Assembly (NCBI GenBank): GCA_963798275.1
Contig: CAWCTB010000052.1
Span: 1 to 64,000, forward strand
From: CAWCTB01 sp963798275
GTDB lineage: Bacteria > Acidobacteriota > Terriglobia > Terriglobales > Acidobacteriaceae
DNA: 64,000 nucleotides
Direction of reading: 5' to 3'
The stretch's first letter is position 1. Each line of letters begins with the position of its first letter. Of this stretch, positions 1-9,240 are shown piece after piece. A model generated the notes under the pieces. The model was not told the origin of the DNA. It made no database searches and saw nothing but the letters and a program-made list of their open reading frames with translations. The position numbers and the translations under genes are program-made.

Positions 1-1
1 A

Positions 2-1842
2 ACGCAACCGAATCAGAAGGAGGCGGCGACTTCCCAAAAGCCAAAAAGCGAAACCCTGGAGCTTGGCAAATCCTATGCCGCGTTGCGCCCTGAGCAAAAA
101 CGGCTGATAGACGACTTCATTCGCAACTACAACTCAACCACCGGAAGCGACCTTGTCGCCGAACAGGCCTACGACAACGCTCGACTGTCCACCCGTACCA
201 CGTACGACGCTGTGACCCATGCGCTGCTGAACGCTAAGATGACCGATGCGCAAGGCAAGAGCCTGGGTCGCGCGATTGACCTGGTGGATGCCGTTGACCA
301 GGTGATGGGCGAGGAATCCGGTGTAGGCGGCGACCTCCAGTTCCGCCTGTATGTGTACCTGAAGCCCGACGCATTGGACATCCTGAGCCGCAGTCAGGAG
401 TTCTTTCACGATAAAGACAACAGCGTGTATCACAAGGGCTTTCCCATTTGTTACAGGCTGAAGAAGGGACCTCCCTCGATTCAGTTCTCCATTTCGCGCG
501 ACCAGAAATTGTCCGACGTTGATGTCGACTATCGCTCTTCCGGCTTCCCCAAAGCGCTCGTCAATGGGCACTTGAGCGCTTCCAACTCGGACGTCCGCGC
601 GGGCAACAACCTGGACCGCCATGACCGCCGCTGGTCGGGTCTCAATGGCTGGTGGCGCGACGTCTTTGGACAACTCGGAAGTGGCGGAAAGCCGCCAAAG
701 GAGAACGCCACTGAGCGCCTCGGGAACATTCCCTTGAATCCCGGCGTGAAAGCCGATCAGGGCGTCGATAAGAGCGCACACGATTTCCTGCAAAGCTGGG
801 TAGTGAGGAAAGAACCAAATAAGTCAGTCGCCTATTTTTCGCGCCTCAGCTATCCGTGTTTGGAGGTGGTGGCGCAGAAGAGCGGACAACCCGTGCCGCC
901 AGGCATGATTCGGCTGCGCACCATGATGGCGATGCAGAAATTTAGCGATAGTCTTGGCACGGTGAATTCCGTTGCCGAAGTGTTCGAGCCTGCAGACAAA
1001 TGGTCGCAATTGAAACCGGCAAAGAACGCGTATGCATCGGAATTCCTGCTAGTGAGCGTGCCGGCGGACATGGCACCAGACGAGGAATGCGTTGCCACAC
1101 CGAACAACGATACGAGTAAGGGCTCTAGTGGAAAATACTTCGCCACTGCGTTTCGCGGAAAACAGGGAGACAGCCGGAACAAGGTTATGTCCCTGCTGTG
1201 GGCTCAGGAGCGCGACTACTGGAAAATCGTTGCCATCCGCATCGAAGATAGCAGTGATGCGGGCATCGTCCCAAGGAATGCTGCAGCTCAGGCTGTACCG
1301 TCAGTGGAAGAACCGCGGAGCATTGCCGGTGATCCCGCCGCCGTAAAAGAGATCACGGAGTTTTACCAGACTTGGATCGTGAAACGGAATGTCGCCCAGG
1401 CTTCAACCTTTGCTTCGACACGCTCTTACCAGTGTCTCGCGGCGCCCTCCGAAGACCAGAAGAAATTGACGCCCATCGCCAGAATCCAGTCTGGGCTGCA
1501 AGCGGCCGCTCGCGAGAATCCCATCCGGCACCAGTCTCTCCGACATGATGTCGGGTGTTGCAGCCCGTCAATGATCTGCTGCGCCCAGTCCAGCAGGAAA
1601 ACTCCAATGCTTTCGCGATCATGGCCGTGCCAGACCAGAAGGCCGATAGCTTTCTGTGCCAACATCGTCAGATGCCCGAGGGTTCTCCGGACTTGCAGCC
1701 TGCTGATGCAAAATACGGAGCGTATTATTTGAGCGCCAGCCGACTGAACTATGGGGAGGAACAATCACCCGCTCTTCTGCTGTTGTGGACCAAGGAGAAA
1801 GAGGATTGGAAGGTTGTTGCCTGGGCTGTAGAGCTTCCGTAG
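2..1842 (+). CDS. Hypothetical protein with two similar C-terminal repeats, 5' end cut off
   Basis: The reading frame is open from the window edge, so the N-terminus lies outside. No family is recognised. The C-terminal half holds two similar units: one begins near FLQSWVVRKEPNKS and ends near LLWAQERDYWKIVAI, the other begins near FYQTWIVKRN and ends near LLWTKEKEDWKVVAW. They resemble small NTF2-like folds in length and in the closing Trp-Lys-Val pattern, but this is only an impression. The first frame runs into nonsense at about 1530; reading continues in a second frame from about 1555 and stops at 1842, which needs two single-base corrections between 1530 and 1555. The two units support treating it as one gene. 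Confidence 0.6.
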
Positions 1843-1998
1843 TCGTTCTCGGGCAGGACGCTTCTAAAGGAACGCGCACACGCAATGTTTGAACTGGTGC
1901 AAGAGATCGGCCGGCGCAGTATGTTGACTAACCTGTATTTCTCCATTTTCCGAAACTGTAAAGCCTCCAGCACTGGGCTTCGAGGAGAACTGAGATGA

Positions 1999-3811
1999 GT
2001 GACAGGGAGGAAAGACCAGATCTCCCCGACCCGGCAGCAACTTCGTGTGGATCTTCGTCGGCTCGAATGGGCAGTGGGACTCAGCGAGGAAACGTTGACG
2101 GCGATCACGAACACGGCTGAGTGGGTCGAGTTTCACACCGGGGAAGTGATCCTTGAGGTCGAATCAGAAATTACCCATATGTACTTCCTGATCACAGGCC
2201 GGGTGCAGTCAACGCTCCATGATTCGCTGGGCAAGGAGGTTCAGAGAGACACTATCGTTCCCGGGCGTGCCATTGCATTGGTTGCCATCGGTTCATCGGA
2301 CCGCTCTCTCTTGCACATCGAGGCTATTGAGCCTTCGACAGCAATAAGATTGACGCCAAAAGACCTGCTGCAGCTGGCAGCGAATCATCCGGACCTTCAA
2401 CTTGCTTTATTTCGCCTGACGGTGAACGCGTTCAAGCGATACGTGATGGTCGATCGTTCCCTTCCGAAGCCATCCATCGTGGGCATTATTCATCACAGCG
2501 AGGCGAGCCGTTCACTGGTGTCTCGATTGGCACGTCGACTTAGAGACTTGGACGAGTCTCCTGGCATTATCGGCGATGACGAGCAATGGAAGCCAGACGG
2601 AGATATCCCCTTTAAGTTTCTCGCTGCAGAAGGCCAGATTCGGCAAGACACTGCTTAAGGATTTGGCGGTGAATAGACGACTGCTGATCGATGTTCGTGC
2701 GGACCATTCAGCTGAGGCAATGACGCGGCTCTTGAGTTACGTCGACGTGGTGCTTTGGTGTATTCGGCCACAAGATGCGCGCGCAGCAGTTGTTCTGCTC
2801 CAAGGACTGGTGAAGAGCGTACCCAGGTGGCGAGACAAGATCCGGATCGTGTGGATTCTCGACAGCAACGAGCCAATCGCTCCCTATGTGCCGGAGTTGG
2901 ATCAACTCGCTGGACGAGACTTTAAACTTACTTTTGACGCTCCGGGAGCAAACCAAAACACTTTATTGCAGCAGGGATTCGAACGGATCGTTCATCACTT
3001 GCGAGGCATCCAGATCGGTTTGGCACTCGGAGGTGGCGCAGCTCGAGGCATGGCTCATCTCGGGGTACTCAAAGCACTAGAGCGGCATGGCATCTACATC
3101 GACATGCTGGCGGGCACGAGCGCTGGTGCGATGGTTGGCACAATTTACACGGCTGGCTTCGATCCCGAGTACATTGCTCAACGCTTCAAGACCGAATTGC
3201 AGCCATCGTGGTTCTTTCGACAGCTGCCCGGCGCCGGCTACTGGTATTTGCTCTACAAGTACAGATGGCGCCAATTCGATTCCATGCTGCGGAAATACCT
3301 GGGTCAAGCCAGGATGGAGCAATTGATGCTTCCAACGTTTACGGTTTCCGTCGATCTCGTCCAAGGAGAAGCGGTAGTGCGTGAGGCTGACGATGCGACC
3401 ATCGGCGTCATGGAAAGTATCAATCTTCCTCCCCTGTCGCTCCCTATCATTGAGTCAGGCCAGGCGTTGGTGGACGGTGGGTTGCTCAACAATGTTCCCG
3501 CCAATGTGCTGGTAGCCAGGGGATGCAACTTTGTCATTGCATCAACTGTGACGGCAAAGCTAGAAAAAGATTTTGAGGGAATTAGTTCCAGGTTCACCGG
3601 CCGGTTCCTGGCAACCATTCAAGTGATCATGCGACAGACCATGGTCCAGAACTACAACATGAACTCCGTCGGGGTTCAGCCGGCAGACTTTGTGGTCGCG
3701 CCCGACGTGACGTCCTTTGATATATCGGAATTCACTCGGGCCGACGAAATGGCGCATATCGGGGAAGCGACAACCGAATGCATCCGTCGCAGAGCTGCGC
3801 AAGATGCTTAG
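1999..3811 (+). CDS. Patatin-like phospholipase with N-terminal cyclic-nucleotide-binding domain (NTE family), frameshifted
   Basis: Residues about 15-150 look like a CRP-type cNMP-binding domain (FHTGEVILEVESEITHMYFL, then GRVQSTL). A middle part resembles a degenerate P-loop domain, with GKTLLKDL and LLIDVRADH. The C-terminal patatin domain has the oxyanion motif GGGAARG, the nucleophile motif GTSAG and the partner Asp in DGGLLNN, so it should be a catalytically competent lipid acyl hydrolase of the neuropathy-target-esterase type. The first frame ends at 2658 while the second is open from about 2576 to 3811; one extra base around 2620-2640 joins them. An ATG at 1995 in another frame could be the true start. 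AsmA follows after 39 bp on the same strand. Confidence 0.85.
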
Positions 3812-3850
3812 CAGGCTTGATTTCAAACTCTTCGAGACAGGAGCAACCCG

Positions 3851-5483
3851 ATGCAATTGAACAAACGTACTTTGAAGATCGCTGGAATTGTTGTCGCGGC
3901 AGTGGTGGTGATCCTCATCGCACTTCCGCTCTTCATCAATGTCAACAGCTTCCGTCCGAAAATCGAGTCGGAAGTGACGAACGCATTGGGTCGGCCAGTA
4001 ACCTTGGGAGATCTAAGTCTTTCGCTGCTAAGCGGCAAAGTCGGCGTGGAGAATGTCAGCATCGCCGACGATCCGGCCTTTAGCAAGTCGCCGTTCATCA
4101 CGGCGAAGTCGTTGGAAGTTGGCGTCGAGTTGATGCCGCTCATCTTCTCCAAGCAACTAAACGTGACGGGGATCGTGCTGGACGAGCCTCAGATCACGTT
4201 GCTCAAAGGCTCCAACGGAACCTGGAACTTTTCCAGCCTCGGCGGGGCCAGTAAAAACAAATCCGCTGAACCAGCGAAAGTCGGGCGCGCCCCAGAGCCT
4301 CTCGATCGCCAGGCTGGAGATCAAAGATGGAAAGCTGGCAGTCGGCAACGCCAACTCCACTGCGAAGCCGCAGGTTTACGACAAGTTGAACGCGGAAGTT
4401 AAGGACTTCTCGTTCACCTCTCAGTTCCCGTTCGAGCTGACCGTCAACTTGCCTGGCGGCGGCAACGCAAACCTCACCGGCAAAGCGGGACCGATCAATC
4501 CGCAGGATTCGGCCAAGACCCCTTTCGACGCCTCAATAAAGGTGAAGAACTTGGACCTCGCGGCTTCGGGCTTCATCGATCCGGCGAGCGGCATTGGCGG
4601 CTCCGCCGATCTTGAGGGAACGTTGAACTCGACTGGCACTCAGGCCAAGGCGGTGGGTGTAATTACCTGCGAAAAACTCAAGCTTTCACCCAAGGGGTCA
4701 CCGGCCCCGAAAGCCGTGACCATCAAATACGCACTCGACGAGGACCTCGACCGAGAGGCCGGCACCATCACCCAAGGGGACATAGGATTCGGCAAAGCTG
4801 TTGCCCACCTCACGGGCGGGTTTCAGGCCCAGGGTGAAACCCAGGTGATGAACCTGAAGCTCAGCGCCCCGGATATGTCGGTCGATGAACTGGAAGCGAT
4901 GCTCCCAGCTCTTGGCGTGGTGCTTCCTTCAGGATCGAAGTTGAATGGAGGAACGCTGTCTGCCGACTTGGCAATCAGCGGTCCGCTCGACAAACTGGTG
5001 ATCTCCGGCCCTGTGCGGATGTCGAACACGAAATTGGCCGGTTTCGATATGGGTGCGAAGTTGGGAGCTTTGTCAGCCTTCAGTGGAAAGGCTCCCTCGA
5101 GTCCCGACACGACCATTCAGAATGCCAGCTTGAATGCGCGCATCGCTCCTGAGATGACGAGGGCCGACGCTATCAACGTGACGATACCATCCCTCGGCGT
5201 GGTAACCGGCGCCGGCACGGTCAGCCCCAACGGGGCGCTCGATTTCCAGATGGTTGCCGACCTGCAAACCGGCAGGTCTGAAGCACGTTCGGAGAGAACG
5301 GGCCGGGGCGGCGATAGGGGAGGCGTGCCCTTCAGAATTCAAGGGACGACATCCAACCCAAGCTTTGTTCCCGACGTAGGGGGTATGGCTGCCAGCGCCG
5401 CAAAGGGGGCGATACAGCAATCTGTCTCTGGCAAGACCGGCACTGGGGCAGCGGGGATTTTACCGAGAAAGAAGCCGAAATAA
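3851..5483 (+). CDS. AsmA family protein, frameshifted
   Basis: The protein starts with a short basic stretch and one membrane helix (residues about 8-27, rich in Ile/Val), followed by a long beta-rich region. It contains the family-typical phrases VTLGDLSLSLLSGKVGVENV and VKNLDLAASGFID. AsmA proteins are inner-membrane-anchored periplasmic proteins tied to outer-membrane lipid homeostasis. The frame changes near 4283, where GTCGGGCGC would read through as GTCGGCGC; with this the sequence continues as APQSLSIARLEIKDGKL and ends at 5483. The length of about 540 residues is usual for the shorter members. The gene lies downstream of a lipid hydrolase on the same strand, consistent with an envelope-lipid role for both. 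Confidence 0.85.
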
Positions 5484-5545
5484 TGCGGCGCACATCCCTC
5501 TTCTCGGCTTTAGCCTGTGGCTAGACGTAGAAGGCCAATCGCTTT

Positions 5546-5917
5546 TTGTACACCGCTGAACCTGAGGTGAATGACTTGCTGTTTTCAGGTCTGACGATCA
5601 CATTTCTCAAAGAGTTCGCCTTCGGGCTGTGGCTAGCGTTGCCTTTGTTCCTAAGTTTGGCCGCGGCCATAGTTGGATTGGGACTTCTAGCGGGAAAGAA
5701 GGAAGGGTGGTCGCGATTCGATAGCTTCTATTGGTCCTTCGTCACCGCAACCACCGTAGGTTACGGCGATTTCCGACCGGTACGCAGGGTCTCAAGGGTG
5801 ATTGCCATCGCAATAGCCCTGCTAGGGCTAACGATGACGGGCATTCTGATTGCGGTGGCAGTCCACGCAGGCGCCGTCGCTCTGGCCGTGCATGATGCCG
5901 CAGCGAAAGTCCGATAG
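5546..5917 (+). CDS. Two-helix potassium channel protein (Ion_trans_2)
   Basis: This 123-residue protein has one membrane helix (about residues 20-48), a pore loop with the K+ selectivity filter TTVGYGD, and a second helix (about 85-118). This is the minimal pore module; no RCK or other regulatory domain follows. Four copies would be needed to form a channel. TTG at 5546 gives the longest frame; GTG at 5567 is an alternative start that keeps both helices. The permease gene begins 80 bp downstream. Functional assignment rests on the filter motif and is strong; the role in this organism is unknown. Confidence 0.85.
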   Translation: MYTAEPEVNDLLFSGLTITFLKEFAFGLWLALPLFLSLAAAIVGLGLLAGKKEGWSRFDSFYWSFVTATTVGYGDFRPVRRVSRVIAIAIALLGLTMTGILIAVAVHAGAVALAVHDAAAKVR

Positions 5918-5997
5918 TTCCCAGGTGTGCGCGGTTTCCAATTTGCTTGTTCTGTTAGTGCGCGCGCAACGCTCGATTCTTCGGGAGGACTCAGACA

Positions 5998-7086
5998 ATG
6001 ACGACCGAAACATCCGCAACGGAAAATGCCTACATCGCCCGGGCGGTCGAGGCGTCCATTAACATCGGCTTGGTTGCCTTACTCGCGGCCGTATGTCTCC
6101 TGATATTGGCCCCCTTTGTTCCTATCGTTGCTTGGGGCATCATCATCGCTGTGGCTTCTTATCCTGTCTTTCTAAAGCTACAGCACGCAACGGGGCGTGG
6201 AGGCTGGGCAGTCGCTATCTGGACCATTCTTCTGCTGGCGGTACTGATTGTTCCTGTCGTTCTGTTGGCAAAGAGTACGGTTGAGGGCGTCCAAAGTTTA
6301 ATGGACCACCTGGACGCAGGAACGTTTGTCGTTCCGCCTCCCCCGCCCAACCTCGAGAGTTGGCCTCTTGTCGGTGCTCCTTTGAACCGAATCTGGAGCA
6401 TGGCCTCGAACAACTTGACGGAGGCTGTGAAACTCCTCGCGCCTCAGATCAAGACTTTCCTCCCAAAACTACTTTCTGCGACTGCCGGCATCGGCCTAAC
6501 CGTGCTGCAATTCTTCTTTTCGATTCTCATTTCGGGAGCATTGCTAGCGAAGGCCCAGAGCGCCGCAGAAGTAACGCGCGCATTTGCCAATCGGCTGTTT
6601 GGCGAGCGCGGCGCTGAGTTCCAGAACCTGGTTGGTTCGACCATCCGCAGCGTGACCTCCGGCATTCTCGGGGTAGCACTCATTCAAACCGTTCTGGCTG
6701 CAATTGGGTTTCTCGTCGTGGGATTGCCGGGAGCGGGCTTGTGGGCAGTGATCTTTCTCATCGCTGCTGTCCTGCAGATCGGGATCCTTGTACTCATCCC
6801 CGCAGTCATCTTCGTCTTCGCTACCACCACAACCACCGTGTCCGTTGTCTTCCTGATATGGTGCGCGTTCGTCGGTTTGTTGGACAACGTGCTGAAGCCC
6901 ATGCTGCTGGGCCGTGGAGCTTCGGTTCCGACCGCCGTGGTTTTCCTCGGTGCCATCGGAGGGTTCGTTGTGATGGGGATCATCGGCCTGTTCGTCGGCG
7001 CGATCGTTTTATCGGTAGGTTACAAACTAATTCTCGCTTGGATCGAGCCCAACAACGCCAAATCAACCAATACCGCGGGAGCGTAG
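5998..7086 (+). CDS. AI-2E family transporter (PerM-type permease)
   Basis: This is a 362-residue polytopic membrane protein. It has paired hydrophobic helices at the N-terminus (LVALLAAVCLLILAPFVPIV), a soluble loop of about 100 residues, then a block of helices ending with GLFVGAIVLSVGYKLILAW. That arrangement and the motif LDNVLKPMLLGR are typical of the AI-2E/PerM family. Members have been linked to autoinducer export, Na+/H+ exchange and other substrates, so the substrate cannot be assigned. A good ribosome binding site (GGGAGG) precedes ATG 5998. It lies 80 bp after the channel gene on the same strand. Confidence 0.9.
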   Translation: MTTETSATENAYIARAVEASINIGLVALLAAVCLLILAPFVPIVAWGIIIAVASYPVFLKLQHATGRGGWAVAIWTILLLAVLIVPVVLLAKSTVEGVQSLMDHLDAGTFVVPPPPPNLESWPLVGAPLNRIWSMASNNLTEAVKLLAPQIKTFLPKLLSATAGIGLTVLQFFFSILISGALLAKAQSAAEVTRAFANRLFGERGAEFQNLVGSTIRSVTSGILGVALIQTVLAAIGFLVVGLPGAGLWAVIFLIAAVLQIGILVLIPAVIFVFATTTTTVSVVFLIWCAFVGLLDNVLKPMLLGRGASVPTAVVFLGAIGGFVVMGIIGLFVGAIVLSVGYKLILAWIEPNNAKSTNTAGA

Positions 7087-7500
7087 AAGGCAAAGGCTGG
7101 TGACTCCGTTTCGGGTTGTCCCTGAGTTTCGATACCTTCTTGCAACACCTTTGGCGCTGGAATTTCGAGCGATCGCAAGATATGGCCGGGGCGGTCTAGC
7201 CGTGACTGAGCTTCTTGTGCCGTTAAGCTCCTGCGTTACGCATCGCAGTTTCCGGGACAGGTGACGCAACAGGTTTTGCAGGGCGGCCGCTGCCTTCATA
7301 ATTGCACAACAAACGGTGCAAAAACACCCCTTGGATCGACCTGCTCAAGGGGCCAGATGGCGCATCAATGTAGTGTGTCGTAAACGTGTCGTTGCGTTTC
7401 TAACTTATTCAAAACAAACAAGCGCAATAAACGCATCTGTGCGAACCGAGGCTGAATTAAGTTATTTGTTTACAGTAGCTTAGTGGAAATCCGGCATCAT
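7087..7500. other. Non-coding stretch between permease and tRNA fragment
   Basis: No credible gene is present. The second half (about 7370-7500) is clearly richer in A and T than its surroundings. It lies directly against the tRNA 3' fragment at 7501 and would be the end of an inserted element if that fragment is an attachment scar. Confidence 0.5.
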
Positions 7501-7545
7501 TTCGTAATCGACAGGTCATCGGTTCAAGTCCGATCGTCGGCTCCA
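7501..7545 (+). tRNA. 3' half of a tRNA-Thr(CGU) gene, not an intact tRNA
   Basis: Read as a tRNA, the segment gives a canonical anticodon loop TTCGTAA (anticodon CGT), stem strand TCGAC, variable AGGTC, a perfect T arm (ATCGG TTCAAGT CCGAT), the 3' acceptor strand CGTCGGC, a discriminator T and an encoded CCA. The 5' partner strands are missing: the bases before the loop (ATCAT) do not pair with TCGAC, and the expected acceptor strand GCCGACG is absent 30 bases further up. A terminator follows. This is a remnant, most simply the displaced 3' end left by an element that integrated at the anticodon loop of a tRNA-Thr gene. Confidence 0.7.
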
Positions 7546-7570
7546 GTAAGTTTCTGTGTATCATTGACTT

Positions 7571-7595
7571 GACCGCCGCTCTGGCGGTCGGTTTT
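7571..7595 (+). terminator. Intrinsic terminator after the tRNA fragment
   Basis: The hairpin arms GACCGCC and GGCGGTC enclose a 5-base loop, followed by GGTTTTGTTT. It is placed as expected for termination of a tRNA transcript. Confidence 0.7.
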
Positions 7596-7667
7596 GTTTG
7601 TGTCGTACTTTGGGTCGCTGCCGCTCTTAGAGTTTATAGTGTAGGGCCGGAGACCCCGCGCTGCTCC

Positions 7668-8927
7668 ATGGAACTCTATCGCTCATTGCCGCCCGAAGCC
7701 GTCAAGATCGTGCTGGTGCTCTTCCTGTCTTTTCTGATTGGACTGGAACGCGAGGAGCACAAGGCCGCCCCGGCCGCCAGCTATGGATTCGGGGGCGTAC
7801 GAACCTTCCCGTTGATTGGCCTGATTGGCTACGCAGCCGCGCTTCTCTCCGGGCCACAACTGATCCCTCTGACCATGGGATTCTTCATCGTCGCAGTATT
7901 CCTCTGGCTGTCCTACTGGCACAAATTGTCTGCGTCCGGTTCGGCCGGGGTTACGTCGGAGATGTCGGGCCTGGCGACCTATTTGATTGGAGCGCTGGTC
8001 TATGAGGGCCACTTCTGGATTGCTACGGCATTAAGCATCGCCAGTCTGCTGTTGCTGGAGCTCAAAGCCGTCCTCGAAGAACTGGCAACCCGGATCCCGG
8101 CCGACGAGATCCTCTCGTTCGCGAAGTTTCTACTGTTGGCCGCAGTCATTCTCCCGGCGCTACCCAACCGGGAGTTCAGCTCCTTCCAAATCAATCCATT
8201 CAAGACATGGCTGGTGGTGGTCGCCGTAAGCGCGATTTCCTATGGCAGCTATGTCATTCAGAAGTTGACGAAAGACCGGGGCGGGTTACTGCTCACTTCT
8301 GTACTCGGAGGGGCCTATTCCTCGACGGTGACGACTGTGGCCCTGGCCCGCAGGGCTGCCCACGACGAGCGCCCCTATCTCTACGCCGGCAGTATCTTGG
8401 TGGCATCGGGGGTCATGTATGTGCGTTTGACGGCCCTGTTGTGGCTGTTTAATCGACAGTTATTGCTGCTGTTGGCTCCCGGATTTTTAGTCCTCGCTGG
8501 CCTGGCCATCGTGATTGGCTGGCTATGGTCCCGAAGGTCCGAAGCGACGGGGAAAGTTGCCAGCCAATTCGAGCCCGCCAATCCGCTGGAGTTGCGAGTG
8601 GCCCTTCTCTTCGCGGTTTTATTCCTGGCAATGCTCGTGGGCACACACCTGGCGCTGGCCTACCTGGGCCGGACAGGATTGGATACGCTGGCGGCCATCA
8701 TGGGCGTTACCGATGTGGATCCGTTCATCCTGGGGATAACCCAGTCTGCGGGTACCCTGGCAACGCTCCGCCTGGGGGCATCGGCGATCGTAATCGCAGC
8801 CGCCAGCAACAATGCTATGAAGGGCGTCTACGCCTATTCGCTGGCCCGCCGAAAGACCGGGCTCCAGAGCTTTTGTCTGCTGGCCGGTCTCGCGTTGCTG
8901 GGCCTCGTTCCTTTGTTTTGGCTGTGA
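7668..8927 (+). CDS. MgtC/SapB-DUF4010 family membrane protein
   Basis: This is a protein of about 419 residues starting at ATG 7668 (MELYRSLPPEAVKI); the frame is open further upstream but into the terminator. The N-terminal part has the MgtC-like motif SFLIGLEREEHK and GGVRTFPLIGLIGY. The C-terminal half is a DUF4010-like block of helices with GAYSSTVTTVALARRA. About ten membrane segments are visible. The MgtC-like half has been linked to magnesium limitation in other bacteria, but the function of DUF4010 fusions is not established. It stands alone, with 312 non-coding bases before the isocitrate lyase gene. Confidence 0.85.
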   Translation: MELYRSLPPEAVKIVLVLFLSFLIGLEREEHKAAPAASYGFGGVRTFPLIGLIGYAAALLSGPQLIPLTMGFFIVAVFLWLSYWHKLSASGSAGVTSEMSGLATYLIGALVYEGHFWIATALSIASLLLLELKAVLEELATRIPADEILSFAKFLLLAAVILPALPNREFSSFQINPFKTWLVVVAVSAISYGSYVIQKLTKDRGGLLLTSVLGGAYSSTVTTVALARRAAHDERPYLYAGSILVASGVMYVRLTALLWLFNRQLLLLLAPGFLVLAGLAIVIGWLWSRRSEATGKVASQFEPANPLELRVALLFAVLFLAMLVGTHLALAYLGRTGLDTLAAIMGVTDVDPFILGITQSAGTLATLRLGASAIVIAAASNNAMKGVYAYSLARRKTGLQSFCLLAGLALLGLVPLFWL

Positions 8928-9240
8928 GCGATCCGCCGAAGTCGCCATTCCCGAAAAAAGAAGTAAGGCAAGATGGCAGCGCTGCGGCGTGGACAAGTCA
9001 AACGATCGTCGATGTTTCTGGTGCCTCCCGTATCTTGGCCCGGCTAGTTGGCGAGAACCAAGTCACAGGAGGGGGTGACCTCTCTCACGGCGTAAACTGT
9101 GGCTTGCGGTTCACATTGAATCGCATCGCAGTAGGAGCCGAGTCAAAGTCAAGTCCACAGAGGACAGCCATTTCTCTCGAATTGCTGCATGGCGATCCGC
9201 TGCATGACAAAATCCTAAGCCGAGGGCATTGGGGGCAATC
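8928..9240. other. Intergenic region upstream of isocitrate lyase
   Basis: No gene is seen. It presumably carries the promoter of the isocitrate lyase gene, but no clear -35/-10 pair or operator is recognised. The FadR-type palindrome seen upstream of fadN is not present here. Confidence 0.4.

Noticed and set aside
7469..7545. Intact tRNA-Thr gene
   Set aside because: The acceptor and anticodon 5' strands do not pair; only the 3' half is tRNA-like.
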